Shown: positions 10,200 through 22,972, numbered from the stretch's first letter. The stretch: DNA of 64,000 bases from Carallia brachiata (GCA_021464245.1 JADCRB010000018.1:682001-746000), one strand, 5' to 3'. Program-made: numbers and translations. Notes: generated from the sequence alone by a model not told the origin.

Positions 10200-12508
10200 C
10201 CTTGGCAGATAAAGTCACAAAATTTCAGCTTGTCAGTCGAGTTGTAGCTGATAAGCATTTCGGGGCAGTCATAGTTAAGGACACCCTAAAGAGGGCCTGA
10301 GGCTTGAGAGGGGAGTTGGATGTCAAGCTACTGAGCACCAATGTGTTCCTATTAAACTTCCAGTTTGAAGCGAAACGTAAGCGAGTGTTAAACGGGACTC
10401 CCTGGTCCACGCACGGTACCTCCTTGTTATCAAGGAATGGGATCCTAATCTTGCCTTAGAGGAGATCGACCTTTCAACGTCGGCAATTTGGCTGAAAGTA
10501 CACTGCCTACCCTTAGCTTTGATGGCCCAGGGGAATGCTGCAATCATCGGCAAACTCTTTGCCGGCTTAATCAAAGCTGACTTCTCTCTGGAATCAAAGG
10601 GCCCAATCAATAGCTTCATAGGCTCAAGGTCAGATTTTGTGTCGATAAACCACTTTTTGTTGGTTTTAATCGAATAAGAAAGAGAGTTTCAGCTGGGTTT
10701 CTTTCAAGTATGAAAAGCTCTTGGAGATGTGCTTTTGCTGCGGGGTATTTGGACATGTGGACAAAGGGTGCCTGTATGACTCCAAGGAGTTTTAGAATGC
10801 TGATGCTCCAAGGAGCAGACCTTTAAGCGTTCATATGAGAGCAGAGCCACTGGTTTTAGGGTGAATAGGCCGTTGGTCCCTGGTTGATGGAATGAAGGCC
10901 TCCTTGCAGATAATCCCCCCTTCGAGAGTAGCCGGAATATAGCACCAGAAAACTTGCTTTTCGACCAAGCCTGGCAGAGACGTCAAACCACAAGCCTTCT
11001 GAATATGAGAGGACGACAGTCAACAACCCAGCTTTTGGCCAAAACATGTCACCCGAGATTCCGTTACAAAGCACTGTAGACAAAAACCTTATTAATTCCA
11101 ACCTTCCTTTTCTGGATCGATCGAATCCTCACTTTCTCAGCCCGCAGACCCCACCTTCCCTAACCTTACCCCGAAAAGGAAAAATTCAGTCCCCAATACC
11201 ACTCTGAAAAAATCGAGAAAGACAAAGCCTCTGACCTTAGATACACATCCCCACATAGGTATCCACTTAGTCAAACCTTCGCCACTTGGGACCACTGACC
11301 GCATCTATATCTCCACACCACAGCTGCCCCAAGCCCATAGCCTCACTATCCAACCTGATCCCTTTAGGCCGAGCTCGTCCAATAAGCCTACAAAGGCCCC
11401 TGAACATTTTAAACCAAAAAGAATGAAAGCCCAAACTAGAGCGAAACATACTAAGCAGCCCAATGTGGATGTGCCAGCTTCTAATATTTCCCTCTCAGCT
11501 AACTTGTCTTCTTCTGCTCACCAGAGCACCGTCGGAACAACCCCAATTCAATAGAACACCTTGTTGTCTTCTAATGGTTCTACTGATGATCCTTTACTCG
11601 TAAGGCAGTGGTGGTTAGCCTACAGCTACACGACTGCTAATGTTGATCGGCTTAGAACTGTCAAGGATTGACTGTCAAGGTTTAGGGTAACCTTGACAAT
11701 TCGAACTCTTGGATAGCTCATTCATAAGCATCTCCTTATGATAATTTTTTGGTCGAAAACTAAACAGAAGAAAGGATGGTTAGAAAAGCTAATGAGTTGA
11801 TTTCGTTTTGCTTAGTTAGAGCATGTTGAACTAGTGGGGCGCAAGGGTGGCCTCGTGTTATAGTGGACGGACGACATAAAAGTTCAGGTTATCAAGTCAT
11901 TTCCCAATATTATAAATTGTCTGTGTGATAGTCACGACAACAGGGAGTGGCTATTTTCTAGAATTTACGATGATCCAAAACGGGTTTGTAGAAATGCTAC
12001 TTGGGAAACTTTGGATGATATGATTCCGTAAGGCGATTGGCCATTTGTGTGCATCAAGGATTTCAATTACCTTACTAGCGAAAAGGAGAAAGAGGGAAGA
12101 AGGCAGGTCCACTGGTTACAAAGAGATCCTTTTGTAAACTTTATGGCTAGACATGAACTTCTTGACTTGGGGTATAAGCGGTCGACTTTTACGTGGAGTA
12201 ATAACAAGCATGATTTTCAGCACATCTTGCAACGACTAGACAGAGCTTTGATGAATTTAGAGTGGTCATGGTTATTCCCAAACACTTTTCTCATCCACGA
12301 GCTAAGAATAGGGTCGGACCACTGCCCTATTGTGCTATCCACTGAAAAGCTTGTAAGAAGAAGGTCTTATATCTTTAGGTTTGAAGCTAAGTGGGCTTTT
12401 ATGGATCGATGTAGAGAGCTCATAAAGGAAACGTGGCAGGAAACATTTGGTGAGGTCCAAGCCAAGGATTGGACGGGTAAATTGTCTGAACGTCAAAGGG
12501 TTCTATAA
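10200..12508 (+). mobile_element. LINE (non-LTR) retrotransposon remnant, no reverse transcriptase
   Basis: Plus-strand translation, with stops and frame breaks, gives ORF1 of a plant L1-type LINE. A DUF4283 domain (VTKFQLVSRVVADKHFGAVI, KRKRVLNGTPWS) is followed by the zinc knuckle CFCCGVFGHVDKGCLYDSKE at about 10735-10795. The C-terminal part of the APE endonuclease follows from about 11900, with an open frame from 12047 to 12508: FVCIKDFNYL (where GDFN is usual), YKRSTFTWSNN, LQRLDRALMN and ELRIGSDHCPIVL. The endonuclease N-terminus is degraded and there is no reverse transcriptase. The sequence stops at 12508, where the second degenerate gene copy begins, so the element is truncated and dead. 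Confidence 0.8.
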
Positions 12509-13080
12509 GATGTGCACTAGCCGGAAATGCTGCTGCAGGATATATGTTGGCAAAGGTAACAATGGCTCGATCCGAATTAACCTCCTGCGTATTCCTTAGT
12601 TGCCGGATGCAGTCAGTGATGAGTTGCTGAACAAATTCTAGCCTTAGTTTTCTGGATTGTAAATTCCCATTTATTGTTTAGATTAGCTTTACTTAGGTCT
12701 GAAACATTTTGTTCTCTTTGGCCAGATAATACTAGTTGGCTGCTCTCAGTTGCTGGAAGGGGAAAGGAGGTTGGAATCTTGGGCAACTTCATCAGCTGAG
12801 ACATCTTCTTTTATGGCTCATTTGGCATAAACAAAACACCAACTAGTGATGACAACCCAGGGTGTTCAATCCATTATAGACTAGTGAGAATTTTTTTGTG
12901 CCGCTGCAAACCTGATGACTTTCTTAAGATGCAATCACATATTAGAAGGTATTTTGGCCACTACTTAAAGTGCGCAGACCATGCCATAGTCATCGATGTT
13001 ATGAACAACATGCACAATTCATGCTATGGATTTGTATTGTAACAGTTAGAAAGGGTTTGTGTTGTAGCTTTTTGGGTTGG
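12509..13080 (+). pseudogene. Degenerate gene remnant, copy 2
   Basis: Diverged repeat of the remnant at 8560-9450. It begins GATGTGCACTAGCCGGAAAT exactly as copy 1 does, reads RCALAGNAAAGYMLAK before the same donor-like GGTAACAATGGCTCG, and later CRCKPDDFLKMQSHIRRYFG near 12900. Frames are interrupted. It abuts the 3' break of the LINE remnant. The two copies are roughly 80 percent identical by eye over the first 250 bases, which makes the duplication old. Confidence 0.4.
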
Positions 13081-15710
13081 GTGATTGCCTGCATATATGT
13101 TTATAATTGTCGTCTAGCCGTTTGGAAAATCATTGTCCGGAATACCTAGATGATTTTGTCATTGGTCTGTCGAGATACGATTTGTGCTACTGTATACAAT
13201 TTTCCCTGACTGGTTTAGATCTAATTAACACTTTGAAGTTAAGTAGATTTAATTGCAATCTAGTTAGTCTCGGTTTTGCGTCCAGTTTGTTAATGGTCGT
13301 TTTGACCACATGATGTATAGGCCTTTTCTATCGATTATTTCTCCTACTTCAAACAAGTATTTTCGATACTTCCACGTAGGTCCTATGTACAATTTTTCAC
13401 GTATTAATACAAAGATTCTGTTTTGATTAAAAACAAAGTCTCGTTCAAAGATATGAGAAAAGAATAAATTAAATCAGGCGACAATTAGATTATATTTTCT
13501 CAATTTCACTCTTAAATCAAAAAAATAATCATATTTTTATTTGTGATAGAGATGATAATTCATAACGAAAGAGACGATTGATCTTTCCTCAAATCATTTA
13601 AATAATTGCTACTCTTGATAGAGGTATAAAATTGGTCAAAGATTATAGAGAGAGAATATGCACTTGGTGATAAATCTGTGGTAAGTTGGTATGTTTCTAT
13701 TCTTGTGATCCGAGTTTGAGTTTTTACGCTCGCTTTTCTTTGACAAATGGCTAGATGGCCGCTGAAGTGACTAAATATTGTAACGCAATGATAAGTTATA
13801 AACTCAATAATTGTTGTAGTTTTATATAAAGGAGTCACATTCACCCTCACTACTACTCCAGTGGAGGGTTTGTTCTTTTAAGGACAGTTGAATGAAGTAA
13901 TTTTAAACAAAGATTACTCTGATTTCGACTTATAAATCTGATTACTGATATATCTACCGACGAATTTTTTATTCTTATAACAAACATATGCACTCGTGAT
14001 TTCGTGTGCGCACTAGATACATATTATGTCATCTTTTGCAAAGTATTCTACGAATTTCGTGACTAAAGTATTGATATTAATGGGCTGATTATTAAGTGAC
14101 AATTAAAGATTTACTTTAATCTCTTACGCGGTTCAAAAAAATTGATTTTTTTTAAGTAAAAAATAATATTGTAAATATATTAGTCATTATATCTGTGTGT
14201 CGAAATTAGAGGTCATTCGTCGATGTTTTCATCCAACTTCTCCATAGAAGATCTCCCACTTAAGTACTATTTGGTTCGTGTAGGCCTCCACTTACTCTGA
14301 AACCCAACATATCGTGCTTTCGCCGTAAATCCACTTTAACCTTGAGATCAACGACAATGAGGATTTGAATTTGAGTCAATACTAAAAAAATACATTATAT
14401 TACTACTAAATTACTACATCGTATGTAATCAATTAAATATTTTTTTCACCAAAAAATAAATCTACCACATGTATGCCGGTTATTGGATTTGAGAGTTGGG
14501 ATTTACGTTTTTATCTGTTTAACCTCATCCATCTCGAGCAGTGTTGGGACCGTACATCACTTCCTCAAACTGACTAAGTATTAATAAGTTGTAAATCGAG
14601 AGCGCAGTTGCTAGACATTGCTGGATGGTTTTGAAGGCCAAGCAAACACAGCTCACAAGACTCAAATTAGAGTCGTGAGTAAGAAAAATTATACTAGTTG
14701 TCAAATTAGATTATCACATCAGGTGATCAATCAATTAAATATTAATTATTTGATTTTTGTGATATTAAATAAACAATTACACCCCAAGGGAAAAATGCGG
14801 CATAAACGTCCTCGGTTAAGATGGACGGCGCATTATAACTATGGCTATTTAATCGGACAACACCACAACAGATAAATACTTACGTTAAGAAGTTGAAAAA
14901 AATAATTTTTAATATTATTTTAGTCTAAACAGAAGTGCAACACTTTCTTACACCGTGGTAATGACGTTTGGGAAATTAACTTTTCAACTTGCCGTAAATA
15001 ATCATGCATTTTGGCACTCAGTTCATAGTGTTTTTTTTGGTACATCCAGTCCACGATGTTTGTGCCTAGCGCAAATTCGTCAATGTAAAGTAGCAAGTGA
15101 TGATACACAACTGTTAATTTGCGGCTAATCTGCCGATATTGTGATTGTTGATATTTGTGCTTCGCTTTGGGTTTTGGAAAGCAATTTCTTGTTTCGGAAA
15201 AATTACAGCATTGAAAAAAATTATATTTAAAGATTTTATTCAAATACAAAATTACGCTTTTTTTTTACAATAAAAGAAAAAAATATATCTTATTAAATTT
15301 TAATTGAAGAAAATGAAAATCTGATTATAAAAAAAAATATTACATTCAAATAAATTCTTCAAATAAAATATTTTGGTGTTAAAATGATACCGTTAATGTT
15401 TCTAATGCCGCGCTCCGGACACTTTTTCTCCATAAATCTAACTTTTTCCATAACGCTATACATGGACGTAATTGGAAGATGGAATTTAATTAGGCGAAAA
15501 GATTCTTTTTTTTTTTTTAAGTTAAAAGGGAGACAAGGCCAAAAATTAAGTAGTTATATCTCTACAAAGTGAACTCCAACTAAGTCAACCTAAATAAAAA
15601 AAAAAGAGTCTTAAGAAAGGCTCCTGTAAGAACTTCAGACCAGTACCACATGAAATTATATAAAAAAATAATTATTTTATCGCCCTATTTCTTTCCCTAT
15701 ATACAGGCAT
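13081..15710. other. AT-rich intergenic region
   Basis: No gene recognised on either strand. Short frames at 13107-13313, 13560-13850, 14618-14875 and 14920-15249 have no motif, no splice context and a composition typical of chance frames. The first 350 bases may be the 3' flank of the degenerate gene copy upstream. Confidence 0.5.
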
Positions 15711-15954
15711 ATTACGAACGGAAAAAACTACATTTCCGGAAGAAAAAGTGCTCGAATTGCTGCCCGAATGCAACTAGGCGGATTCAATGTGCAACTGACC
15801 GAATTGCATGTGCAACCAATTATAAGAAGAAAATTGCTCTTATATTTAGTTGCACATGCAATTCGATCGGTTGCACATTAAATCCGACTGGTTGCATTCA
15901 GGCAGCAATTCAGGCACATTTTCTTCTGGAAACGTAACAGTGCTCATTACGAAC
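15711..15954. mobile_element. Long-hairpin (foldback) MITE with 9-bp target duplication
   Basis: A 226-bp element (15720-15945) consists almost entirely of two inverted arms of about 95 bp. The left arm includes CTCGAATTGCTGCCCGAATG and TGACCGAATTGCATGTGCAA. The right arm in reverse complement reads CTGAATTGCTGCCTGAATGC and CGATCGAATTGCATGTGCAA. The short centre is about 25-35 bp (TATAAGAAGAAAATTGC). It is flanked by the perfect 9-bp direct repeat ATTACGAAC (15711-15719 and 15946-15954). A 9-bp duplication and long inverted arms suggest a Mutator-type foldback element. The outermost bases are less well paired. Confidence 0.75.
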
Positions 15955-16235
15955 AGACCAATACTAATTTCTTTGTAATAGTTACTACAGCAAGCTACCA
16001 AATTAAATTGGGCGAAAAGATTCTTTAAAGTCACAATAGCATGCCTGAGGGGCAATCTAGTCATTAAGTAAATGAGTCCAAGCCTATCAACACACGCCTG
16101 AGAGATGTCAAACTTGTTTCTTCGGAAATCACTTGCAGCTGCTCTTGATTAGGAGTCCAAAACGAGAAAATCTCTCAACTCACCAAAACCCAAAGCAAAG
16201 CTTCTTTCTCCCACCCCACCCCACCCCACCCGCGA
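15955..16235 (+). promoter_or_regulatory. ZIP transporter upstream region
   Basis: About 280 bases between the foldback element and the ZIP start codon. The last 60 bases are pyrimidine-rich (TTTCTCCCACCCCACCCCAC), typical of a plant 5' untranslated leader. No defined core promoter element could be assigned by eye. The nearby foldback element makes the proximal promoter short unless it extends through it. Confidence 0.4.
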
Positions 16236-17603
16236 ATGGACCCTTCAAAGCTCAATCTCAATGCGCTCACCTTAACAGCTTCGGTTGTCATCATCCTCCT
16301 CCTCGTCTCCGAGCATTCACCAGTAAGTCTAGCCGCGGAACAATGCGAGAAGTCGGGTGGCGGGTGCCAGGACAAGGCCAAGGCCATGAAACTCAAGATC
16401 ATTGCAATCATTTCCATACTCATCGCCAGCATGATCGGGGTCTGCCTGCCCCTCTTCTCCCGCTCTGTCCCTGCTCTCAGGCCCGACAGAGACTTATTCG
16501 TCTTGGTTAAACTCTTTGCTTCTGGTGTTATCCTTGCCACCGGCTACATGCACGTCTTGCCTGATTCTTTCGACTGCTTGAGGTCCCCCTGCTTGCCCGA
16601 CAATCCCTGGCATAAGTTCCCCTTCAGCGCTTTCGTGGCCATGTTGTTCGCCATGGTTACCCTCATGATGGATTCTTTTGCACTCACTTATTGTAGGAAG
16701 CGTAATAATAGTTATTCCAACGATCAGAATCAAGAGGAGGTCGTCGTAAACCACCACCGAGCGGAAGAACATGGGATCGCCGGTGCAGAGTTAGAAGCTG
16801 CCGAAAAGTCTGAGGTTGAGGATGCCGGTAAGGCGCTGTTAAGGAATCAGGTGGTGGCGCAGGTATATATGTATGTCTTTATATATTCTCAATTCTCAAA
16901 CTAAGATTTACGGTACCGCTTGCCAATGTTCTTGCACCAGTCCAAAAGTGTTAATGTTTTCGCTGCTAGATTCATTTCTTTGACTTCTTTTATTTATTTT
17001 GTGAAATTATATATATATATATGTATATATAATAATGTATAAATGTAGGTGCTGGAATTTGGAATCGTTGTTCACTCAGTGGTAATAGGTCTCTCAATGG
17101 GGGCATCTGACAATCCATGTACAATCAGGCCACTCATTGCTGCCTTGTGCTTTCATCAACTCTTTGAAGGAATGGGTCTTGGAGGATGCATATTACAGGT
17201 TGACAAACTCGGTACAATTTTAATATGGAACTTGCATGTAATACTTTGCGATCCAATGCACTTTTTCTAACACTTGCATTCTGTGATGAATCGCCAGGCT
17301 GAATATCCAACGAAGACGAAAGCTATCATGGTGTTTTTCTTCTCTACCACGACTCCCTTTGGTATTGTGCTAGGAATTCTTTTGTCAAACGTTTACAGTG
17401 AAGACAGTCCAACAGCTTTAATTATGGTGGGACTGCTGAATGCTGCATCTGCTGGGTTGCTGAATTATATGGCACTGGTGGACCTCCTGGCTGCAGAGTT
17501 TCTTGGACCGAAATTGCAAGGAAGTGTAAAGCTTCAGATATGGGGTTTTTCTGTAGCTCTCGTAGGTGTTGGAATCATGTCCTTAATGGCTAAATGGGCA
17601 TAG
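16236..17603 (+). CDS. ZIP family zinc/iron transporter (ZIP1/3/5-like)
   Basis: Plasma-membrane-type ZIP transporter importing Zn2+ and possibly other divalent metals into the cytosol. Exons are 16236-16862, 17049-17198 and 17298-17603, all GT-AG and phase 0, giving 360 residues with no frameshift. Residues 10-35 look like a signal segment, followed by a short cysteine-containing extracellular stretch ([18 protein letters not shown]). Transmembrane helices follow, with a variable cytosolic loop at about residues 168-205; the loop is histidine-poor (NHHRAEEHG) for this family. Helix IV carries [12 protein letters not shown] (His218) and helix [13 protein letters not shown] (His245, Glu249), the metal-binding pair. 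The C-terminus ends shortly after the last helix (MSLMAKWA), as usual. The three-exon structure matches the ZIP1/3/5 clade. Its downstream neighbour encodes an iron sensor. Confidence 0.93.
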
Positions 17604-19329
17604 CTTGTGTCAAGATGCACGACATTTGATATCTCTTGATATTACTATAGATTGTTAGGGTACTTTGAAATTTGAACGCAAAAATTATAGCTATTATGAA
17701 TATGCTAGCTGATCTGAACTGAAGAAGTAATTTGCATTAGGTATGTTCGTTCGAATTGCTTTCCATGATCTGCTTACAGAAGAAGTTGATTTTATTAATT
17801 TGGGACAGCAGTTCCTTTGTTCTTCCTAAAGTGCATACGTTTAAATAAACTCAATAAAAGCACTTTCCAAATTATTGAACTGACCATAGAAATCTTTATT
17901 AAAATTCTGCAAATGATTTAAAGTTAGAAGCTCAATCATTCTCAGCTAGTCTTTGCGGCTTATAATTTCAGTGCAAGATTGCGAATTGTCACTTTGTAAG
18001 TGCGTGATATTGATTCTTCATTAAATTAAAAACTTCAGGCGCTCTTAAGCTTCCAGATGATATTTTACAGGAGGCCCATTTAATTTGTATCACAATCATT
18101 TTTGCAGCATTTAGAGTTCTCCCACTTTTCCAAATTTGGAGCACAAGAGACTTAACATGCTCTCAACAATTATCAACCAAAACTAATTGATTAGCTTTGA
18201 TTAACTGATTAGCTTTGTATTATTAGTGCCTATCATAGAGTTGTCATTAATTTAAAATTTTAATTTCAATTTTTATGTAACTTATTTTTTTTAATTCATT
18301 AGGAGGTCTATTAGATCATGAGATGTACAATAAGTTAACTCTCTTCTCCAATAAATCTCACATCTCCCTTCATAGTGGAGGTAACTTATATTAATCTTTT
18401 TTACTCATTTAAATGATACAGTTTAGGAGAGATTGTCTTTTTGTTTACTTGTTTAATTAATTTCCATGTCGTAAATATAAATACACTAAAACATAAATAA
18501 TTTTAACAGGATCTGTTGCATATTATTTGTCTTTTATATGATTTTTTATTATTAATTTAATTTTAGCATTTTCTTCCTTACCTAATTAATTAATATTTTT
18601 CAGTCGTCTATATTCTTTTCCGTAAAAGATGCTGCTCTATCCATTGGGTATCATGGCAACATCAAGTGGCTTTAGCCTTTAGTTCAATTATTATAGGAAC
18701 TTTTTCTGTTCAAAAGTATGACCATGAACTTTTTTTGAAGATTAAAAATTAAAAAAATATCAATTCAGCATATGGCATGTTGGTATATGGGTTTTTTTTT
18801 TGTTTTTTTGAACTTTCTTAAATTTAACTCAACTTGTTAGAAAAAAGAGAAACAGTTAAAAAGGTTGAGATATCGAACTCTCGATTTCGCACTTACTGTC
18901 ATACTCATATCAAGTATATGGGTGTACCTGATAATTTTTTATTGTAGTAATTATTTAAAATAATTGATGAAAATTCTTGCCAATACAAGAGCCACAAGGC
19001 CCTTGAAGCTTGGCCCCACCAACAACCTTAAGCAATTTGGTAACTGCCAAGGACATAAAAAACGTAACCACATACAAACCCACGATATTTTAGTTATCAT
19101 CATCTTCGACTTTGAACCTAACTTATAATACAGGAAAAGTTTGGCCATAATACCCATTTTAGACTCCACAAAATTTGTTCCCACATCTAACTCTTAAAAA
19201 AAATAAAAAAAAGTACTAAATTTGGTTTATTCTTGTTGCCTATCCTCGAATCCTCAACCCAGATAAACATGTACCAGATGGACTGCCATCAGGGCGGGAG
19301 GCGGGGCGGCAAAAAAAAGTACTAAATAA
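17604..19329. other. ZIP 3' flank and AT-rich intergenic DNA
   Basis: The first few hundred bases are the probable 3' untranslated region. The rest is AT-rich with no gene recognised. An 18951-19184 minus-strand frame has no family resemblance. Confidence 0.5.
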
Positions 19330-19936
19330 ATGGTCCGCGCAAAGAGTTGTGCCCTCCAATAGAGTAAGCCCGCAAAGGCTTACGCGGGCTTGGGCTGTTC
19401 AAGACATCAAGTGGTGGCCGATAGGTGGCACGCTCCGCACACGAATCTTGTGTGCCTTGCCTTGCTTTCCAAATGCTGCCGCCACCAGCACCACGCCAAG
19501 TCCACCCAACAATTAATAGCCGTTCCTTTCCTGTCAAACTTCTCATACGGGACAGGTTCGTAAGAGTTCAAAAACCTCTTGTACGGGACAGCGGAGAATT
19601 AAAAAACATTCTATGGTGAGATAAAATATAGTAATGTATCAATTTAATGCTCATAATGATAGAATTTATAAATTAAAAAAAAATTGACTAAACGTTGGCT
19701 TCAAAAAGAAATTTTGAATTTTTTTTTTTGAAAATTGAGATTTAGGAATAATACTAATTATATTTATAATAATAATTAATAAATCTAAAGTTTAATTTTT
19801 TTAAAAAAAGATAAGGGAGAGTATGATCTTACATTTAGATCAAACGTATGACTATATAATGGCTCCCTTCATGAAAATGCTCATATAATTTTAAACAAAA
19901 AATTGCTCTTTTTTCCAATTTTATACTAACAATTAT

Positions 19937-20319
19937 GCTATGTTTGGTGTGTGAAGGAAAATTAAGGAGAAAGAAAAATATAATTATTACTATTTACTTT
20001 TCTTTTTTAGTTTTCTTTCTCTTCACTTTCTGCATTACTCCCAACAATTTTATTTTCTCTCTATTTTTTCTCTCACAAATAACTATTTACCTTTTCTTTT
20101 ACCATACTTTTTTTTCTCACATTTTTCTACCACTCCAAATAATTTTATTTTCTCTCTACTTTTTCTCTCACAAATTACTATTCACCTTTTCTTTCAACTA
20201 ATTTTTTTCTCGCAGCTTTCTCTATCACTTCAAATAATTTTATTTTCTCTCAACTTTCTTTCTTTTTCTCCTCCTTTCCTCTCATTTTTTTTCTTTTCCT
20301 CGCACTCTAAACACACTCT
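19937..20319. mobile_element. Pyrimidine-rich MITE with three ~95-bp internal repeats
   Basis: The left end GTTTGGTGTGTGAAGGAAAA and the reverse complement of the right end GTTTAGAGTGCGAGGAAAAG form imperfect terminal inverted repeats. Inside, a unit beginning CCAAATAATTTTATTTTCTC occurs at 20041, 20135 and 20230, a period of 94-95 bp. Each unit then carries variants of TTTTCTCTCACAAATWACTA. Present in copy A and not seen at the matching place in copy B. No coding capacity; the 19935-20201 frame is an artefact. Confidence 0.55.
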
Positions 20320-20334
20320 TAGTCACTAGCACTG

Positions 20335-22140
20335 GGCAATTGCCTCCACCAAAATATACATAGATCTGCCCTGATCAGAGATATCTCTAAGATGAGCACT
20401 TCAAGTCAATTCAAAGAGCCAAGAATGTAAGACAGACAAAATGGAAGTAGGGACTATTATGAATATCGTATCTGGTAACGCTAGACTTTGTATGGGTTTC
20501 GGTGGTTATGGAGCGGAATTGTATAGATATTTTAAGAGGGTGGTTGGTTTTGGTGTTATTCATTGATGTCACTGATTGTTGATTTTTATTATTAATAAAT
20601 AAAATAAAAATAATTTTGATTAAATTAATATAAATTATGATTGATTAAATAATAAAATAATTATTTTAGATATTATATTTTATTTTATTATAATAAATAA
20701 TCTTTTTTCTCTAGTTAATTTAAACTAAGTTTATAAAATCGTATCTTTCGATTTATAAATAAAATTTATTAAATGTGTGATTTGAAGATTAACTATAACT
20801 TATAATAAATATTAAGATCAACTCTAAGTTATAATAAATATTATTATTTTAAAAATATTATTTTTACTATACATATTACTGTACTAAAAAAATTATTATT
20901 TTTATTGTATATAAATTATTGTTTCACAATTAAAATAAAAGGAAAAAAAAGAAATTACTGTTTACCTATTAAAAAAGGAAGTTACCGTGTATCTATTGAT
21001 TATTTATAAATTAAATAATATTATTTTAATATTTATTTCACTATTTACATAAGAAAAAGTTGCAAAAAATTTTTTATGAACTTAATTACGTAGACTTACT
21101 CGATGAAATACGTGTAAATATGCTTGATGAGACTTTTTTTTTTATGAACTTGAATAAATAAATATATTTGATGAGATAGGTAGAAGACACACACTAAATA
21201 TATTTATATTTAATAAATTATTTATTTTTTAAATTTAATACATTTTTAAAATTTAATAATTTAAATTATTATATATCTATCACTTTCTTCTCTTTCCGTT
21301 TTTTGATACTATTTTGAGCAGTTCGTTTTTTGATATTGCTACAAGTACCGTCGCCTCCTGCACCACCTGCGGGACCGTGCACAGTGCTGCAATTTGTTCT
21401 TGTACATTGGTTTGGAGGCTAATTTAGTAATTAAATTATTCATCGCTGCTTTTTCTCTAAAAAAAAATGAACTAAATTTTATTTTTCATATAAGTTATCG
21501 TTGAGATTAAAAAGTATTTTCAACGACAAATCAAAAATTTTACCAAATGCCTTTAAACTTTTTAGTTTTAATCTAAACAGTAACAACACCACTCAACAAT
21601 AAAAACAAACAGCCCCTAAGTTTGTTTTGGATCTTCTTTTCCGAATAAATTGGGTCCAAGGAAAATGAGATCTTACAATGGACGTCTTCAGACCCGCGAA
21701 AATTTTGTCTAGACTTACGGATCTATTCCGTATCAGCCCTATAAAGAATATATACAAGTAAGTGTAATGATCATTTATGTAATAGAAATAAAATCCTTCT
21801 TCACAAATCTCAATCAATCACATTCCACCATCACTCTTCCAAATTTTCATAGGGATCTCGGAACATGTTTAAGAAGTAAGAAAGAATCAAAGAAGTAAAT
21901 CTGAATCTCCTATTAGTAATCGTTGACGTTGCGACCGATATCAATTATATTTATATCATTATAATAGGGGGTTTGCGCACCGATTTCCTTTTTGTTTACT
22001 CAATTTTTCTGACACAACGTGCAGTCATTTTTATTGTTTTAGTTTTTAAAATCTTAATCACTTTTTTATAATTATCTTTAATACTTTTTTTTAAATATAA
22101 AGCACATTTAGGGTCAAAGGATTCAAGAATATCTTTCACA
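20335..22140. other. AT-rich part of duplication copy A
   Basis: Two short blocks match copy B (about 20335-20560 with 29372-29600, and about 21785-22140 with 29870-30230). Between them lies very AT-rich sequence (TAAATAAAATAAAAATAATT-type) with no gene. The 21996-22214 and 21593-21817 minus-strand frames are low-complexity. Confidence 0.5.
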
Positions 22141-22248
22141 AAAGGTGTATTTAATACGTAAATTAATAATATAGTATAAAATAATATGACTAATATTATA
22201 TAGAATAGGTTCAATCACTAGCTTATATTATATTTGAATAGCATCAAA

Positions 22249-22972
22249 GGGTGTTTGGATAAAATTTTGAAGTTATGCATTTGAATTTCATTTTAAAAAA
22301 AAAAAGAGATATGTATTGATAATTTTTTTTGTCCTATTGTTTATTTTTTTATTTCTTTATATGATTCTTTAACAACAGTTAATTGAAAAATAATTCAATA
22401 CTACTTTTTACTACTTTTTAGGTTACTTTTTATTTTTTAATATTAATAATAATTTATATTGACTAAATTACCCTTACAAAATATTTATATAATTTTCTTA
22501 TTATTTTTATACTTGTCACATAAATTAATATGTTAATCTATTTCATTAATATTTATATAAATATAATATTATCTTTTTTCAACTATATTTAAATAATATT
22601 TCTTTTACTTCAATTTTATTTAATATTGACACTTATAAAAAATCTTAAGCATTATATTTTTACAATCTTGTAAAAAAATAAATTTTTTGAAAAAATTAAA
22701 AATTAAGTAAAAAAATTCTTAATATTATTTATAAAATATTATTCTAAAATTATAAAATATAAAATAAAATTTTAATATGATATATTTACATAAATTAGAT
22801 GTCAAAATTAGACATTTCATTATTCAACAGTAATAGTAAGTATAAAATTAATCAAATATTTCATTAATTTTATCAGCAATCAATAATATGAATCAATAAT
22901 TAGTAATCAATAGTAGCAATTAGTAATAATAATCAGTAACAGTAACATTTAACAAGTAATCCAAATAGACCC
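22249..22972. mobile_element. MITE-like element, 724 bp, with 5-bp flanking repeat
   Basis: The left terminus GGGTGTTTGGAT and the reverse-complemented right terminus GGGTCTATTTGGAT form an imperfect inverted repeat. TCAAA flanks both sides (22244-22248 and 22973-22977). The interior is extremely AT-rich, with repeats of AATAATAATTAGTA type near the right end. It lies in the 1.5-kb segment present in copy A of the duplication and absent from copy B. Confidence 0.5.

Noticed and set aside
10225..11449. Minus-strand frames of 60-98 codons
   Set aside because: Shadows of the plus-strand LINE ORF1 remnant.
16175..16772. Minus-strand frames of 92-121 codons opposite the ZIP gene
   Set aside because: Antisense shadows of ZIP exon 1, which has clear family motifs and splice sites.
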